NCBI GenBank assembly: GCA_964392985.1
Contig: CAYMSF010000016.1
Span: 1-64,000 of the forward strand
Direction of reading: 5' to 3'
DNA length: 64,000 nt
Source: CAYMSF01 sp964392985
GTDB taxonomy: Bacteria > Verrucomicrobiota > Lentisphaeria > Victivallales > Victivallaceae
The notes below the pieces were generated by a model that had not been told where the DNA came from, searched no databases, and saw nothing but the letters and a program-made list of their open reading frames with translations. Made by a program: the position numbers and the translations under genes. Below, in pieces: positions 26,053-34,816 of this stretch. Every line of letters starts with the position of its first letter. Position 1 is the stretch's first letter.

Positions 26053-27135
26053 CTAAATAACGTAATTACCGGTCCAGGTGTCGTTATTGGCATAGACTCT
26101 TGATTCCTGGGGTACGAGGAATACTTCATCATGCGGAGCAACGGTATTGCCGTGATAGGTATCATGGGAGAGATGTACTTGAATCAGGCGGTTCTGCCGG
26201 TCAACAAGTTCAACTTTGACGATTGGTCCGGCAGTAAGCACCCGGTGAACTCTCGCCGGGAGTGAAAAACCGGTTCCTGGCGAGCGTTGAATAGTCAATT
26301 CATGCGGACGCACGAGCATTCTGGCAGTATTCTCCCCGTTTTCAGAGAGTGGAACCGTATCATTAAAAATAGCGTTGTCGCTTTCGATACGGCCGTGAAA
26401 AACGTTGACATCGCCAAGAAACTGCATAACGAACTCAGAGGCGGGGCGGTGAAATACTTCATCCGGCGTACCGGCCTGTTCAATGGCGCCGCGATTCATA
26501 ACGACGATCCGGTCGGCGACTTCCAGTGCCTCCTCCTGATCATGGGTGACGAAAATACTCGTTACATGGAGCGTGTCGTGCAGCGTGCGCAACCATTGGC
26601 GCAGTTCCGCCCTGACTTTCGCATCAAGCGCGCCGAACGGTTCGTCCAGCAGCAGGACTTTGGGTTCAATCGCGAGGGCGCGGGCAAGAGCGATGCGCTG
26701 GCGTTGTCCGCCGGACAATTGTGACGGGTAGCGTCCCGCCATGGTTTCCATCTGCACCAGGCGCAGCAGTTCATTGACTTTGTCTTTGATATATTGTTTT
26801 GTCGGCCTGTCTTTGCGCGGTTTCACGCGCATTCCGAAAGCGATATTCTCAAATACCGTCATGTGGCGGAACAGGGCGTAATGTTGAAATACAAAGCCAA
26901 CCTGACGGCGGTTTACCGGACTTTCGGTTACGGTCTGGCTGTCGAACAGGATATCGGCATTGGAACCCTTGTCCGCCTCCTCAAGCCCGGCGACAATGCG
27001 CAGCAGCGTGGTTTTGCCCGAACCTGATGGTCCGAGGAGCGCGGTCAATTCGCCTGACTTGAATTCAATGTTGACATTTTTCAAGGCGTGGAAATCGCCG
27101 AAGGTTTTATTAATATTTTTTAGTATTATGCTCAT
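26053..27135 (-). CDS. cysA: Sulfate/thiosulfate ABC transporter ATPase CysA
   Basis: A 360-residue ABC ATPase with Walker A GPSGSGKTT (about 35-43), Q-loop FVFQHYALF, signature LSGGQRQR, Walker B VLLLDEPFGALD and H-loop FVTHDQEE, plus a C-terminal TOBE-like regulatory domain (about 240-355). It powers sulfate import through CysT and CysW. The family match is strong, including the PVNRRQVGFVFQHYALF segment typical of CysA. Last gene of the sbp-cysT-cysW-cysA operon; the start has GGAG upstream. Downstream is the intergenic region before the tRNA gene. Confidence 0.95.
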   Translation of the reverse strand: MSIILKNINKTFGDFHALKNVNIEFKSGELTALLGPSGSGKTTLLRIVAGLEEADKGSNADILFDSQTVTESPVNRRQVGFVFQHYALFRHMTVFENIAFGMRVKPRKDRPTKQYIKDKVNELLRLVQMETMAGRYPSQLSGGQRQRIALARALAIEPKVLLLDEPFGALDAKVRAELRQWLRTLHDTLHVTSIFVTHDQEEALEVADRIVVMNRGAIEQAGTPDEVFHRPASEFVMQFLGDVNVFHGRIESDNAIFNDTVPLSENGENTARMLVRPHELTIQRSPGTGFSLPARVHRVLTAGPIVKVELVDRQNRLIQVHLSHDTYHGNTVAPHDEVFLVPQESRVYANNDTWTGNYVI

Positions 27136-27156
27136 ATTTTATTCTGCTCCGTTTAT

Positions 27157-28005
27157 TCAGCTGCGTTTACTTTTCCATTCCACAATACTTTTGAGTACCA
27201 GGGTGACGAGTGCCAGCCCCGCCAGTAGCGATGCCACCGCAAAAGCCGCGACAAAATTATATTCATTGTACAGCACTTCCACCTGTAACGGCAAGGTATT
27301 GGTTTCCCCGCGGATATGGCCGGAGACGACGGAAACCGCGCCGAACTCGCCCATTGCCCGGGCGTTACAGAGAATTACACCATACAATAAGCCCCATTTG
27401 ATATTCGGCAGCGTCACCCGGCGGAAAGTCTGCCAGCCGTTGGCGCCGAGACTGAGTGCGGCCTGCTCCTCTTCCGTGCCTTGTTCACTCATAAGCGGAA
27501 TCAACTCTCTGGCGACGAACGGGAATGTGACAAAGACCGTTGCCAGAACAATACCCGGAACGGCGAAAATGATTTGAATATCGTTTGCCGCCAGCCATGG
27601 TCCCAGCCAACCGTGCAAGCCGAATAATAATACATAAATTAAACCGGAAACTACCGGCGATACTGCAAACGGCAGGTCAATCAGTGTGATAATCAGGCTT
27701 TTGCCTTTGAACCGGAATTTCGCCAGCGCCCAGGATGCCGCCAGACCGAAAATAAGATTGAGCGGAACGGCGATCACGGCGACGAGCAGGGTAAGTTTAA
27801 GCGCGGTTACCGCGTCCTTCTCAGTAACACTTGCCCACCACAACGACACACCGGAGCTGAATGCCTCTTTCAGCACGATGACCAAGGGCATGACGACGAA
27901 GAGGAAAAGGAAACCCAGCGCGATAATGGTAATGATTATATTAACCAGTAACGGCGGATGCAGCCCCGGACGTTTATCAGTCGATTTCAGTATATTTATC
28001 GCCAT
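27157..28005 (-). CDS. cysW: Sulfate ABC transporter permease CysW
   Basis: A 282-residue inner-membrane permease with six or so hydrophobic segments. The EAA loop that contacts CysA is visible as EEEQAALSLGANGWQTFRRV. GEFGAVSVVSGHIRGET is characteristic of CysW. With CysT it forms the sulfate channel. GAGGT precedes the start, which lies three bases after the cysT stop. Confidence 0.94.
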   Translation of the reverse strand: MAINILKSTDKRPGLHPPLLVNIIITIIALGFLFLFVVMPLVIVLKEAFSSGVSLWWASVTEKDAVTALKLTLLVAVIAVPLNLIFGLAASWALAKFRFKGKSLIITLIDLPFAVSPVVSGLIYVLLFGLHGWLGPWLAANDIQIIFAVPGIVLATVFVTFPFVARELIPLMSEQGTEEEQAALSLGANGWQTFRRVTLPNIKWGLLYGVILCNARAMGEFGAVSVVSGHIRGETNTLPLQVEVLYNEYNFVAAFAVASLLAGLALVTLVLKSIVEWKSKRS

Positions 28006-28008
28006 GGG

Positions 28009-28842
28009 TTACCTCACTAAATGTTTTCCACTCCAGCTCTGAAGCAAGTTAATCAGCAGAATCAGCACGAGCGAAACGAGCAGCATGGCAACCGCGATTG
28101 CAGTCGCCCCGGCATAATCATACTGTTCCAGTTTGGTGATAATGAGCAATGAGGCGATTTCCGTTTTCATCGGCATATTACCGGCGATAAAAATGACGGA
28201 ACCATATTCACCAACTGCCCGCGCGAATGCGAGCGTGAAACCGGTAATGATTGAGGGCAGCAACAACGGTAGAATAACTTTGGTGAACGTCTTCGTCCGT
28301 GAAGCACCGAGGCTGAAAGCGGCCTCCTCCAGTTCCCGGTCCATTTCTTCAAGCGCCGGCTGGACGGTCCGGATTACGAACGGCAGACCGATAAAGATGA
28401 GCGCCAGAGTAATTCCGAGTTGAGTGAATGCGACTTTTATTCCGATGGACTGAAGAAATATCCCCAGTTTTCCGTTCGGTGAATAGAGCATGGCAAGGGC
28501 AATACCGCTGACTGCGGTCGGCAGGGCAAAGGGCAAATCGACAATCGCATCAATCACGCGTTTCCCAGGGAAACTTATCCGTACGAGAAACCACGCGACA
28601 ATTGTGCCGAAAATCACATTGACTACCGCCGCAACCAGCGATGCACCGAAAGTCAGCTTGAAAGAAGCCAGGACGCGCGGATCCAGGATGGTCTTGAAGA
28701 AGCCGCTGAAACCAAGTTCGCTGGTTTTCACCACAAGCGCGCTCAACGGCAGCAGCACAATCAGTCCCAGATAGAGCAGCGTATAGCCCAGCGATAAACC
28801 AAAGCCGGGCAGAACACTGGATTCTTTGAAGCGAAATGACAT
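28009..28842 (-). CDS. cysT: Sulfate ABC transporter permease CysT (CysU)
   Basis: 277 residues with six predicted membrane segments and the EAA motif ELEEAAFSLGASRTKTFTKV. VGEYGSVIFIAGNMP and MKTEIASLLI are CysT signatures. It partners CysW in the sulfate/thiosulfate permease. AAGGAAG precedes the start; it follows sbp by 14 bases in the same operon. Confidence 0.94.
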   Translation of the reverse strand: MSFRFKESSVLPGFGLSLGYTLLYLGLIVLLPLSALVVKTSELGFSGFFKTILDPRVLASFKLTFGASLVAAVVNVIFGTIVAWFLVRISFPGKRVIDAIVDLPFALPTAVSGIALAMLYSPNGKLGIFLQSIGIKVAFTQLGITLALIFIGLPFVIRTVQPALEEMDRELEEAAFSLGASRTKTFTKVILPLLLPSIITGFTLAFARAVGEYGSVIFIAGNMPMKTEIASLLIITKLEQYDYAGATAIAVAMLLVSLVLILLINLLQSWSGKHLVR

Positions 28843-28856
28843 ATTAATTGACTTCC

Positions 28857-29933
28857 TTATCCGGTCTTGCCGGGTTGATAGGCTTTGTCGAAGATCCCGC
28901 CATCGGAAAAGTGTGCTTTCTGCGCTTTCTGCCAGCCGCCGAACACCTGATCAATGGTAAAAAGTTTGGACTTCGCAAATCTGGCAATGTCAGCCGGGTC
29001 CGCTTTTTCCGGATTTACCGGGCGGTAATAATGTTTTGCCGCCAGTTGCTGCGCCTCAGGGCTGTAAAGATATTTCAAGTAAGCCTCCGCTACTTTTCTG
29101 GTTCCGCGTTTGTCCACAACTTTGTCCACAATCGCCACCGGCGGTTCCGCCAGAATGCTTATCGGAGGCGCTACAATATCGAATTTGTCAGCGCCAAGCT
29201 GATTCACCGACAGAAACGCCTCATTCTCCCAAGCCAGCAGGACGTCACCGATACCGCGTTGCGCGAAAGTTGTCGTCGCGCCGCGAGCGCCGGAATCAAG
29301 CACGGGAACGTGTTTATACAGTTCCGTAATAAATTCCTGCGCCTTTTTTTCCGCAGCTTTGACTTCATCGGCGTTGGCCGGATTATTGATTTTATTCAAA
29401 TCACCGAGCTCGCGGTTTAAAACATACCCCCAGGCTGCCAGATGATTCCAGCGGGCACCGCCTGAAGTTTTCGGATTCGGCGTAATCACCTCGACGCCAG
29501 GCTTTATCAAATCGCCCCAGTCTTTTATTCCTTTCGGATTGCCTTTTCGTACCAGAAAAACAATCGTTGAGACATAGGGTGAACTGTTCTGCGGCAGATT
29601 TTTCTGCCAGTCAGCGGGGAGAAGTTTGGATTTGGCGCTGATCTCATCAATATCATACGCCAACGCCAAAGTAACAACATCAGCCTTCAGTCCGTCAATT
29701 ACGGCTCTGGCCTGTTTGCCGGAACCACCGTGGGACTGCTTGACGTTGACCTTTCTGCCGGTCTCCTTTTCCCAGTATTTGCCGAACAGCGCATCGTATT
29801 CACGATAAAATTCGCGGGTCGGGTCATACGAAACATTCAGAATCTCATCAGAACCGGCACCATACACCAGCCAGGGCGCCGCCGTAAATAAAACTATTAA
29901 ATACCTTAAAATATGTTGCTTAATATTATCCAT
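28857..29933 (-). CDS. sbp: Sulfate-binding periplasmic protein
   Basis: 358 residues with an N-terminal signal segment (RYLIVLFTAAPWLVYGAG, cleavage near 26). The mature part has Sbp/CysP hallmarks: LNVSYDPTREFYREYDALF, SHGGSGKQARAVIDGL and TPNPKTSGGARWNHLAAWGY. It captures sulfate (or thiosulfate) in the periplasm for CysTWA. First gene of the operon, behind a consensus promoter at 30138-30166 and two palindromes. Sbp versus CysP cannot be settled by eye. Confidence 0.93.
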   Translation of the reverse strand: MDNIKQHILRYLIVLFTAAPWLVYGAGSDEILNVSYDPTREFYREYDALFGKYWEKETGRKVNVKQSHGGSGKQARAVIDGLKADVVTLALAYDIDEISAKSKLLPADWQKNLPQNSSPYVSTIVFLVRKGNPKGIKDWGDLIKPGVEVITPNPKTSGGARWNHLAAWGYVLNRELGDLNKINNPANADEVKAAEKKAQEFITELYKHVPVLDSGARGATTTFAQRGIGDVLLAWENEAFLSVNQLGADKFDIVAPPISILAEPPVAIVDKVVDKRGTRKVAEAYLKYLYSPEAQQLAAKHYYRPVNPEKADPADIARFAKSKLFTIDQVFGGWQKAQKAHFSDGGIFDKAYQPGKTG

Positions 29934-30137
29934 GATTAATTTTACCTTATTTTTCTAATCATTCAAGTTTTCAGTTATTGTTTCTTTTAAGCTTTTTTCA
30001 ATTCGTGTTCTTGTCGTCAGTTTCTACATCGACCGGCTTTACACATTATCCACATTCGTAACTGCATTTCGTACCTCTATATATTTTTTGTTTGTTTACT
30101 TATCGTATAAACGAGTCAAATAAAATCATTGAACCTT

Positions 30138-30187
30138 ATTATATAACCACAATCCACCGTTGTCAATATAAATACTATCAAAATAGT
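30138..30187 (-). promoter_or_regulatory. Sulfate operon promoter with an upstream palindrome
   Basis: On the minus strand, TTGACA (30161-30166) and TATAAT (30138-30143) are separated by exactly 17 bp, a perfect vegetative sigma consensus. Just upstream lies the palindrome ACTATCAAAATAGT (30174-30187), placed as an activator site. A second palindrome sharing TTTACTAT is at 30278-30295. The leader to sbp is about 200 bases. Confidence 0.75.
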
Positions 30188-30277
30188 AAAGATTTATTGA
30201 AAATTTTTCCTTAATAATAAAATATATGGCTTAATAATAGCTTTTTTGTGGTTAAAATTTAATAGCCGGCTTCGATT

Positions 30278-30295
30278 AATATAGTTTACTATATT
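30278..30295. promoter_or_regulatory. 18-bp palindrome upstream of the sulfate operon
   Basis: AATATAGTTTACTATATT is a palindrome with a TTTA centre. It shares TTTACTAT with the site at 30174-30187 and lies 22 bases from the IS left end. Probably a regulator-binding site for sulfur control (inference). Confidence 0.5.
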
Positions 30296-30317
30296 ATTAA
30301 GGAATGTTAATTAAATA

Positions 30318-31688
30318 GGTTCTTTCTGTGTTTTCATGGGTAGACCTCTCTCATCTTGGGAATAAACCCTGTTGACATCAGGATTTTGAGAAAGAAATAC
30401 TCGATATCTTTGAAGCCGTAACTTCGTCGTTTGATAACTTTTATTTTGTTGTTGATTCCTTCCGCGACCCCATTTGTTATTCTATGAATAAAGAATGCGA
30501 TGATGCCGTCTTTCCAGCGATTCAAACGCCTGGCGAGTTTGATAAAAGGTTTGAGTTTGCTTTCATTGCATTGGGTTAACCATTCATCCAAAACAGCTTC
30601 TGCTTCCTCAATACTTTCTGCTGCGTAAAAAGCCTCAAAACTTTCTTTGAGTAGAATCGCTTTGGCAATGTTTTGGTTTTGCTCTATCACTTCTTTCAAC
30701 TTTCGTTTCTGTTTGCAATTCAGCTCTTTTTTGAGTATCAACCAGCGAATGCCTTTGATAAATGAGTGTTGCTCATCTTCTAACTTACGCTGTTCGTCTT
30801 TTCTAACATTATCAATCGCCTCACTCAAATATTTGAACACATGGAACTTGTCAAAAACAAGCGTAGCGTGCTTCAAATATAACTTGACGCTATTATGAAA
30901 TGGACTCCATAAGTCGGTACATACCGCCACAACATTCTTGCATTTATCCTTGCCCCAGCGCCGAAAGAATCTGCTTACTTTGCGTTGTTTCCTCTCTTCA
31001 ACCATCCCGACAACCATGCCTTCCTGCAAGTCGTAAAACACCGTTGCGTAGCGGTGCCCCTTATGGATTGAAATCTCATCTATGCCAAGATATTTAACCG
31101 GATGTTCATTTTTAAATCGTTCATGACGCTCTTGCAGAAAACGCTTGTCAATCCGATACAACGCATCTTTGCTTACCCCTGAAAGTTCGGCTACATCCGC
31201 CACTGGCATATAGTCGCAAAGCGTCGCCAGGTAACGCTGATAACGCAACGTTTGGTGTTGATATGCCTCCACCCAGTCCAACTTTTCCGGTTCAATGCTG
31301 CCGCAGGCGCGGCATTCAACTCGTGCTTGAGAAAAGGTTAGAAAGGTCCGGTGACCGAATGCCGGAAGCTCTTCTACTTTTCGCATGGGATAATGATCAT
31401 AAACTGACAAATATGCCGAACCGCACTTCGAACACACGCTCGGAGTGCCTGGCTCTCGCTCAAGTTCTATCGTCAAAATTACCGGTAACTCATTCATTGA
31501 TACTTTTTTCGCTTTCCATCCTTGGATTCCAAGTAAACTTGTGATAAATTCTCTCTCGTCCATTCGAAGACTCCTTATCTTGACTTGGCGGTTTGGATTC
31601 GGAGTCTTTATTATCTTATGATTTAATTATTTTGCAAATCGCTTTTTTAGGTTTTTCTACTCTTGCCCACGAAAACACCGAAAGAGCC
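30318..31688. mobile_element. ISL3-family insertion sequence (complete)
   Basis: The terminal inverted repeats are 30318-30340 (GGTTCTTTCTGTGTTTTCAT..) and 31666-31688 (reverse complement GGCTCTTTCGGTGTTTTCGT..), matching at 20 of 23 bases. A perfect 8-bp target duplication ATTAAATA flanks the element (30310-30317 and 31689-31696), as is usual for ISL3. It encodes one intact transposase and is 1371 bp long, so it looks recently active. Confidence 0.93.
30334..31563 (-). CDS. ISL3-family transposase
   Basis: A 409-residue transposase with an N-terminal zinc finger (CSKCGS and CRACGS, about residues 38-84), a HTH (VADVAELSGVSKDALYRIDK) and a DDE catalytic core: YLGIDEISIHKGH, VVAVCTDLWSPFHNSV, and GVAEGINNKIKVIKRRSYGF for the final Glu. 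This matches IS204/IS1001/IS1096/IS1165 (ISL3) transposases. The frame is intact. Confidence 0.93.
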   Translation of the reverse strand: MDEREFITSLLGIQGWKAKKVSMNELPVILTIELEREPGTPSVCSKCGSAYLSVYDHYPMRKVEELPAFGHRTFLTFSQARVECRACGSIEPEKLDWVEAYQHQTLRYQRYLATLCDYMPVADVAELSGVSKDALYRIDKRFLQERHERFKNEHPVKYLGIDEISIHKGHRYATVFYDLQEGMVVGMVEERKQRKVSRFFRRWGKDKCKNVVAVCTDLWSPFHNSVKLYLKHATLVFDKFHVFKYLSEAIDNVRKDEQRKLEDEQHSFIKGIRWLILKKELNCKQKRKLKEVIEQNQNIAKAILLKESFEAFYAAESIEEAEAVLDEWLTQCNESKLKPFIKLARRLNRWKDGIIAFFIHRITNGVAEGINNKIKVIKRRSYGFKDIEYFFLKILMSTGFIPKMREVYP

Positions 31689-31689
31689 A

Positions 31690-32355
31690 TTAAATACAAT
31701 AATCCGCGGAATCAAACTCAGTGGTTAGGTTAAGTACCCGTGCCAGAATTAAGTCCGCCTGTTTAGCCGCGGCGATATTGACACGCGGCGCGCATGGCGG
31801 CCGGTTGGCGGCTACTTCAGAAACGAGATCGCCGACCATATAGAAAAGGTCATGAACCCGTAAAGTCATAATGGCATCGGCATTGCCCCACCCTGCCAGG
31901 CCTGAAGCGGAAACGAGAAACTTGCCGGATGAGTAAAAAGTTTCAACGAGCATGCGCTTTTCTTCCGCGCGGTCAAAGGCTTCAACGACGACATCGCAAC
32001 CGGCAAAAATTTCAGTCGCGTTCGCGGCGGTAAGTTTTACCGGCAATGCGGTGATTTCCAGTTCAGGATTGATTCTGCGGAGATTAACGGTCAGAGCATC
32101 CACTTTTGCCATTTTGAGCTGGTCAGAAAAATAGAACTGACGGTTGAGATTACCTGGTTCCACCACGTCAAAATCGCAAATCACGAAACGCTTGAAACCG
32201 CTGCGCACCAGATTGAGCGCGCAGTTTGAGCCTAAGCCACCGGCGCCGGCGATGCCAACCTTAAAGGACTCTATCCGGCTGAGCTGTTCCGGAGAAAAAT
32301 GTTTCAGCAACCCCTGCCGAAACAAATTGGTCTGGTCTTCATCGGTTGGCATCAT
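31690..32355 (-). CDS. thiF: ThiF-like sulfur-carrier adenylyltransferase
   Basis: A 221-residue E1-like protein. The ATP-binding GIAGAGGLGSNCALNLVRSG lies at about residues 33-52, followed by VICDFDVVEPGNLNRQFYF, the conserved acidic and Asn-Arg-Gln motif of ThiF/MoeB enzymes. It adenylates the C-terminal Gly of the adjacent ThiS-like protein to prepare a thiocarboxylate. The short form lacks the C-terminal rhodanese and the paired zinc Cys motifs of MoeB. Its ATG overlaps the thiS stop. The stop codon falls inside the target duplication of the ISL3 insertion, but the reading frame is unaltered. No thiG or thiH neighbours are present. Confidence 0.85.
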   Translation of the reverse strand: MMPTDEDQTNLFRQGLLKHFSPEQLSRIESFKVGIAGAGGLGSNCALNLVRSGFKRFVICDFDVVEPGNLNRQFYFSDQLKMAKVDALTVNLRRINPELEITALPVKLTAANATEIFAGCDVVVEAFDRAEEKRMLVETFYSSGKFLVSASGLAGWGNADAIMTLRVHDLFYMVGDLVSEVAANRPPCAPRVNIAAAKQADLILARVLNLTTEFDSADYCI

Positions 32356-32552
32356 CCACCCCCGACAAAGGAGATGGCAAAAATGATGTCGCCGTCTTGC
32401 AGTTTTATTTCCGGCCAGCGCTCTTTGGGGGCGATGGCGTCGTTATGTTCAATTACCACTTTTTCAGGATTTATTTTTTTCTGTTCCAGCAATTGGGACA
32501 AAAAAATCTCCTGATCGAGGTACACAGTACCCCCGTTGAAATTAATTTTCAT
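32352..32552 (-). CDS. thiS: ThiS/MoaD-like sulfur carrier protein
   Basis: A 66-residue ubiquitin-like protein beginning MKINFNGGTVYLDQ and ending ISFVGGG. The C-terminal Gly-Gly tail is the site of adenylation and thiocarboxylation. It has one glycine beyond the usual GG, as in carriers that need trimming, or it may simply tolerate the extra residue. It starts 20 bases after the cgs/cgl stop, without a strong ribosome site, and overlaps thiF. Context with cysK and a cystathionine-type enzyme suggests delivery of sulfur for cysteine or homocysteine rather than for thiamine (inference). Confidence 0.8.
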   Translation of the reverse strand: MKINFNGGTVYLDQEIFLSQLLEQKKINPEKVVIEHNDAIAPKERWPEIKLQDGDIIFAISFVGGG

Positions 32553-32571
32553 TTTATATCAAACTTTACAA

Positions 32572-33714
32572 TTATACTTTATTTAATGCCTGTTCCAGAT
32601 CTTTAATCAGGTCGTCGATGTGTTCAATACCAACGGAAATCCGGATTAGATTTCTGGTGATTCCAGATGCGGCGCGAATATCCTCCGGCATGGAAATATG
32701 GGTCATGGTCCAGGGATGTTCAATGAGGGATTCAACGCCGCCGAGCGATTCCGCCAGGGTGAATAATTCGACCGAACCCAGGAGACGGAAAGCCTCCGGT
32801 TCTCCACCCTTAATGCGGAATGAAAATGTGCCGCCACCGCCTTTCATCTGCTTCTTTGCCAGTTGATGCTGCGGATGACTTTCTAACAGTGGATGGAGTA
32901 CGGCTTCAATCTTTGGATGCCGTTCCAGCCAGTGCGCCAGCGTCAAAGCATTTTCGTGATGACATCGCATCCGCGGCGCCAGAGTCTTAATACCGCGCAA
33001 GACTAGAAAACAGTCAAACGGTGAAGAGCAGGTGCCGAGGGCGTTCTGGAAAAATCCAACTTTTTCCGCCAGTTCCGGATCTTTCACGATGACAGCGCCG
33101 CCGACAACATCGGAATGCCCATTGATGTATTTGGTGGTGGAATGCATGACGATGTCAATGCCGAACTCCAGCGGACGCTGGAAATATGGCGATAAAAAGG
33201 TATTGTCGCAGATGGTGATAATCTTTTTCGGTGCAGCAAATGCGGCGATCGCGGCGAGGTCAACCAGGTTCATCATCGGATTGGTCGGGGTTTCAATCCA
33301 GATGCCACGGGTATTCGGTTTGACTTTAGAAGCCAGCAGGTCTAGTTTTCTAAGATCGACAAACTCGACATCAACACCCCGGGCCTGAACAACTTTGGTC
33401 AGCAGGCGGTAAGTGCCGCCATAGAGGTCGTCATGGACAATCAGGTGTTCTCCGGGTTGGAAAATTTCCAGCAGCGTCGCTTCCGCCGCCATACCAGTGG
33501 CAAAAGCGAAACCGCGCGTCCCGCCCTCGAGCGCCGCAAGGCAATCTTCAAGCGCTTTGCGGGTGGGATTACCACTGCGGGAATAATCAAACGGGCCGGG
33601 TTGATTGACCCCTTTGAACGCAAAGGTTGAAGTTTGATAGATCGGCGTCATTACCGCCCCGTAAACCGGATCTTTCGCCTGTCCGGCATGAATAGCCAAT
33701 GTTTCAAAATTCAT
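32572..33714 (-). CDS. Cystathionine gamma-synthase/lyase-family PLP enzyme
   Basis: 380 residues of the Cys/Met metabolism PLP family. YSRSGNPTRKALEDCLAALEGG, FATGMAAEATLL and DDLYGGTYRL mark the N-terminal half; TICDNTFLSPYFQRP and STTKYINGHSDVVGG (PLP lysine in TTK, about residue 198) the core; the C-terminus has FTLAESLGGVESLIEHP. This family covers MetB, MetC and CTH activities, which cannot be told apart by eye. GAGGTG precedes the start. It lies between cysK and thiS, consistent with transsulfuration linking cysteine and methionine. Confidence 0.9.
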   Translation of the reverse strand: MNFETLAIHAGQAKDPVYGAVMTPIYQTSTFAFKGVNQPGPFDYSRSGNPTRKALEDCLAALEGGTRGFAFATGMAAEATLLEIFQPGEHLIVHDDLYGGTYRLLTKVVQARGVDVEFVDLRKLDLLASKVKPNTRGIWIETPTNPMMNLVDLAAIAAFAAPKKIITICDNTFLSPYFQRPLEFGIDIVMHSTTKYINGHSDVVGGAVIVKDPELAEKVGFFQNALGTCSSPFDCFLVLRGIKTLAPRMRCHHENALTLAHWLERHPKIEAVLHPLLESHPQHQLAKKQMKGGGGTFSFRIKGGEPEAFRLLGSVELFTLAESLGGVESLIEHPWTMTHISMPEDIRAASGITRNLIRISVGIEHIDDLIKDLEQALNKV

Positions 33715-33738
33715 TAAACACCTCTTTTTTATTTAAGT

Positions 33739-34698
33739 TTAAACGCCAAGATCCTGGAACAAGACTGTTGATAAATATCTTTCCCCGGAATCCGGCAGGA
33801 TTACGACAATGTTTTTACCGGCAAATTCTTCCAACCGCGCCAGTCTTATGGCGGCGGCAACAGCCGCACCGCTCGATATACCGCAGATGATGCCTTCTTC
33901 GCGGGCAATTCTGCGGGCATATTCAACGGCTTCAGCGTCTTCAACAGTTTCCACCCGGTCAACGAGCGACAAATCGAGTATATCCGGGATGAAACCGGCG
34001 CCGATGCCTTGAATTTTATGCGGACCCGGTTTCAGTTCCTGACCGTTGATTTTCTGGGTGAGAATCGGACTGGCCGCCGGTTCCACCCCGACAGAGATAA
34101 TCGCCTTTTTTTGCAGATGTTTGATATAGCGTGAAATCCCGGTAATGGTACCGCCGGTGCCAATGCCGGAAACTAGCACATCAATACCGCCCGAAGTATC
34201 TTCCCATATTTCCGGACCGGTGGTCCGTTCATGGATGGCGGGATTCGCCGGATTTTTGAATTGTTGGGGCAGAAAATATTTTTCCGGATTGGAGGCCGCG
34301 ATTTCTTCGGCACGCCTGACTGCGCCTTTCATGCCCTCAGCGCCAGGGGTGAGAATCAGATTGGCGCCGAATGCGACCAGCATTTTGCGCCGTTCAATAC
34401 TCATGGTCTCCGGCATGGTCAGGGTAAGCTGATATCCACGCGAAGCAGCAACAAATGCCAGGGCGATACCGGTATTGCCGCTGGTCGGTTCAATGATTTC
34501 CCGGCCGGGTTTGAGTATGCCTCTTTTCTCGGCATCCCAAATCATATTAGCTCCGATACGGCATTTGACCGAATACCCGGGATTGCGGCCTTCGGTTTTT
34601 ACTAATATCGTGGCATTCAATCCTTGGGTTAACTTTCTCAACTTAACTAATGGAGTATGTCCGATAGTGAGACTGTTGTCTTCAAAAATTTTAGTCAT
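33739..34698 (-). CDS. cysK: Cysteine synthase (O-acetylserine sulfhydrylase) CysK
   Basis: 319 residues. The PLP lysine lies in PGYSVKCRIG (about residues 41-50). PTSGNTGIALAFVAASRGY is the substrate loop; GIGTGGTITGISRYIK binds the PLP phosphate; GISSGAAVAAA is near the C-terminus. It makes cysteine from O-acetylserine and sulfide. The substrate here could also be a carrier thiocarboxylate, as for CysM, given the neighbouring thiS and thiF. AAGGAG precedes the start. First gene of the cysK-cgs-thiS-thiF run. Confidence 0.93.
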   Translation of the reverse strand: MTKIFEDNSLTIGHTPLVKLRKLTQGLNATILVKTEGRNPGYSVKCRIGANMIWDAEKRGILKPGREIIEPTSGNTGIALAFVAASRGYQLTLTMPETMSIERRKMLVAFGANLILTPGAEGMKGAVRRAEEIAASNPEKYFLPQQFKNPANPAIHERTTGPEIWEDTSGGIDVLVSGIGTGGTITGISRYIKHLQKKAIISVGVEPAASPILTQKINGQELKPGPHKIQGIGAGFIPDILDLSLVDRVETVEDAEAVEYARRIAREEGIICGISSGAAVAAAIRLARLEEFAGKNIVVILPDSGERYLSTVLFQDLGV

Positions 34699-34770
34699 TT
34701 TTCATAGACTCCTTGTTTGTAATTCATTAAGTTTCTTTTAAATATAATTGGTATGTTAATGAATGCAAAA

Positions 34771-34804
34771 TATCCGGCAAAATCATTGACGATTTCGCCG
34801 GATA
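34771..34804 (-). terminator. Transcription terminator after the secretin genes
   Basis: TATCCGGC (34771-34778) pairs with GCCGGATA (34797-34804), and the inner AAAATC/GATTTC extends the stem. On the minus strand it is followed by TTTTGC. It sits 13 bases past the secretin-like gene stop, before cysK. Confidence 0.65.
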
Positions 34805-34816
34805 CCGGTTAACGGT

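Noticed and set aside
30334..31563. Transposase fragment or inactive IS
   Set aside because: The frame is intact, with zinc finger, HTH and DDE residues, good terminal repeats and a perfect target duplication.
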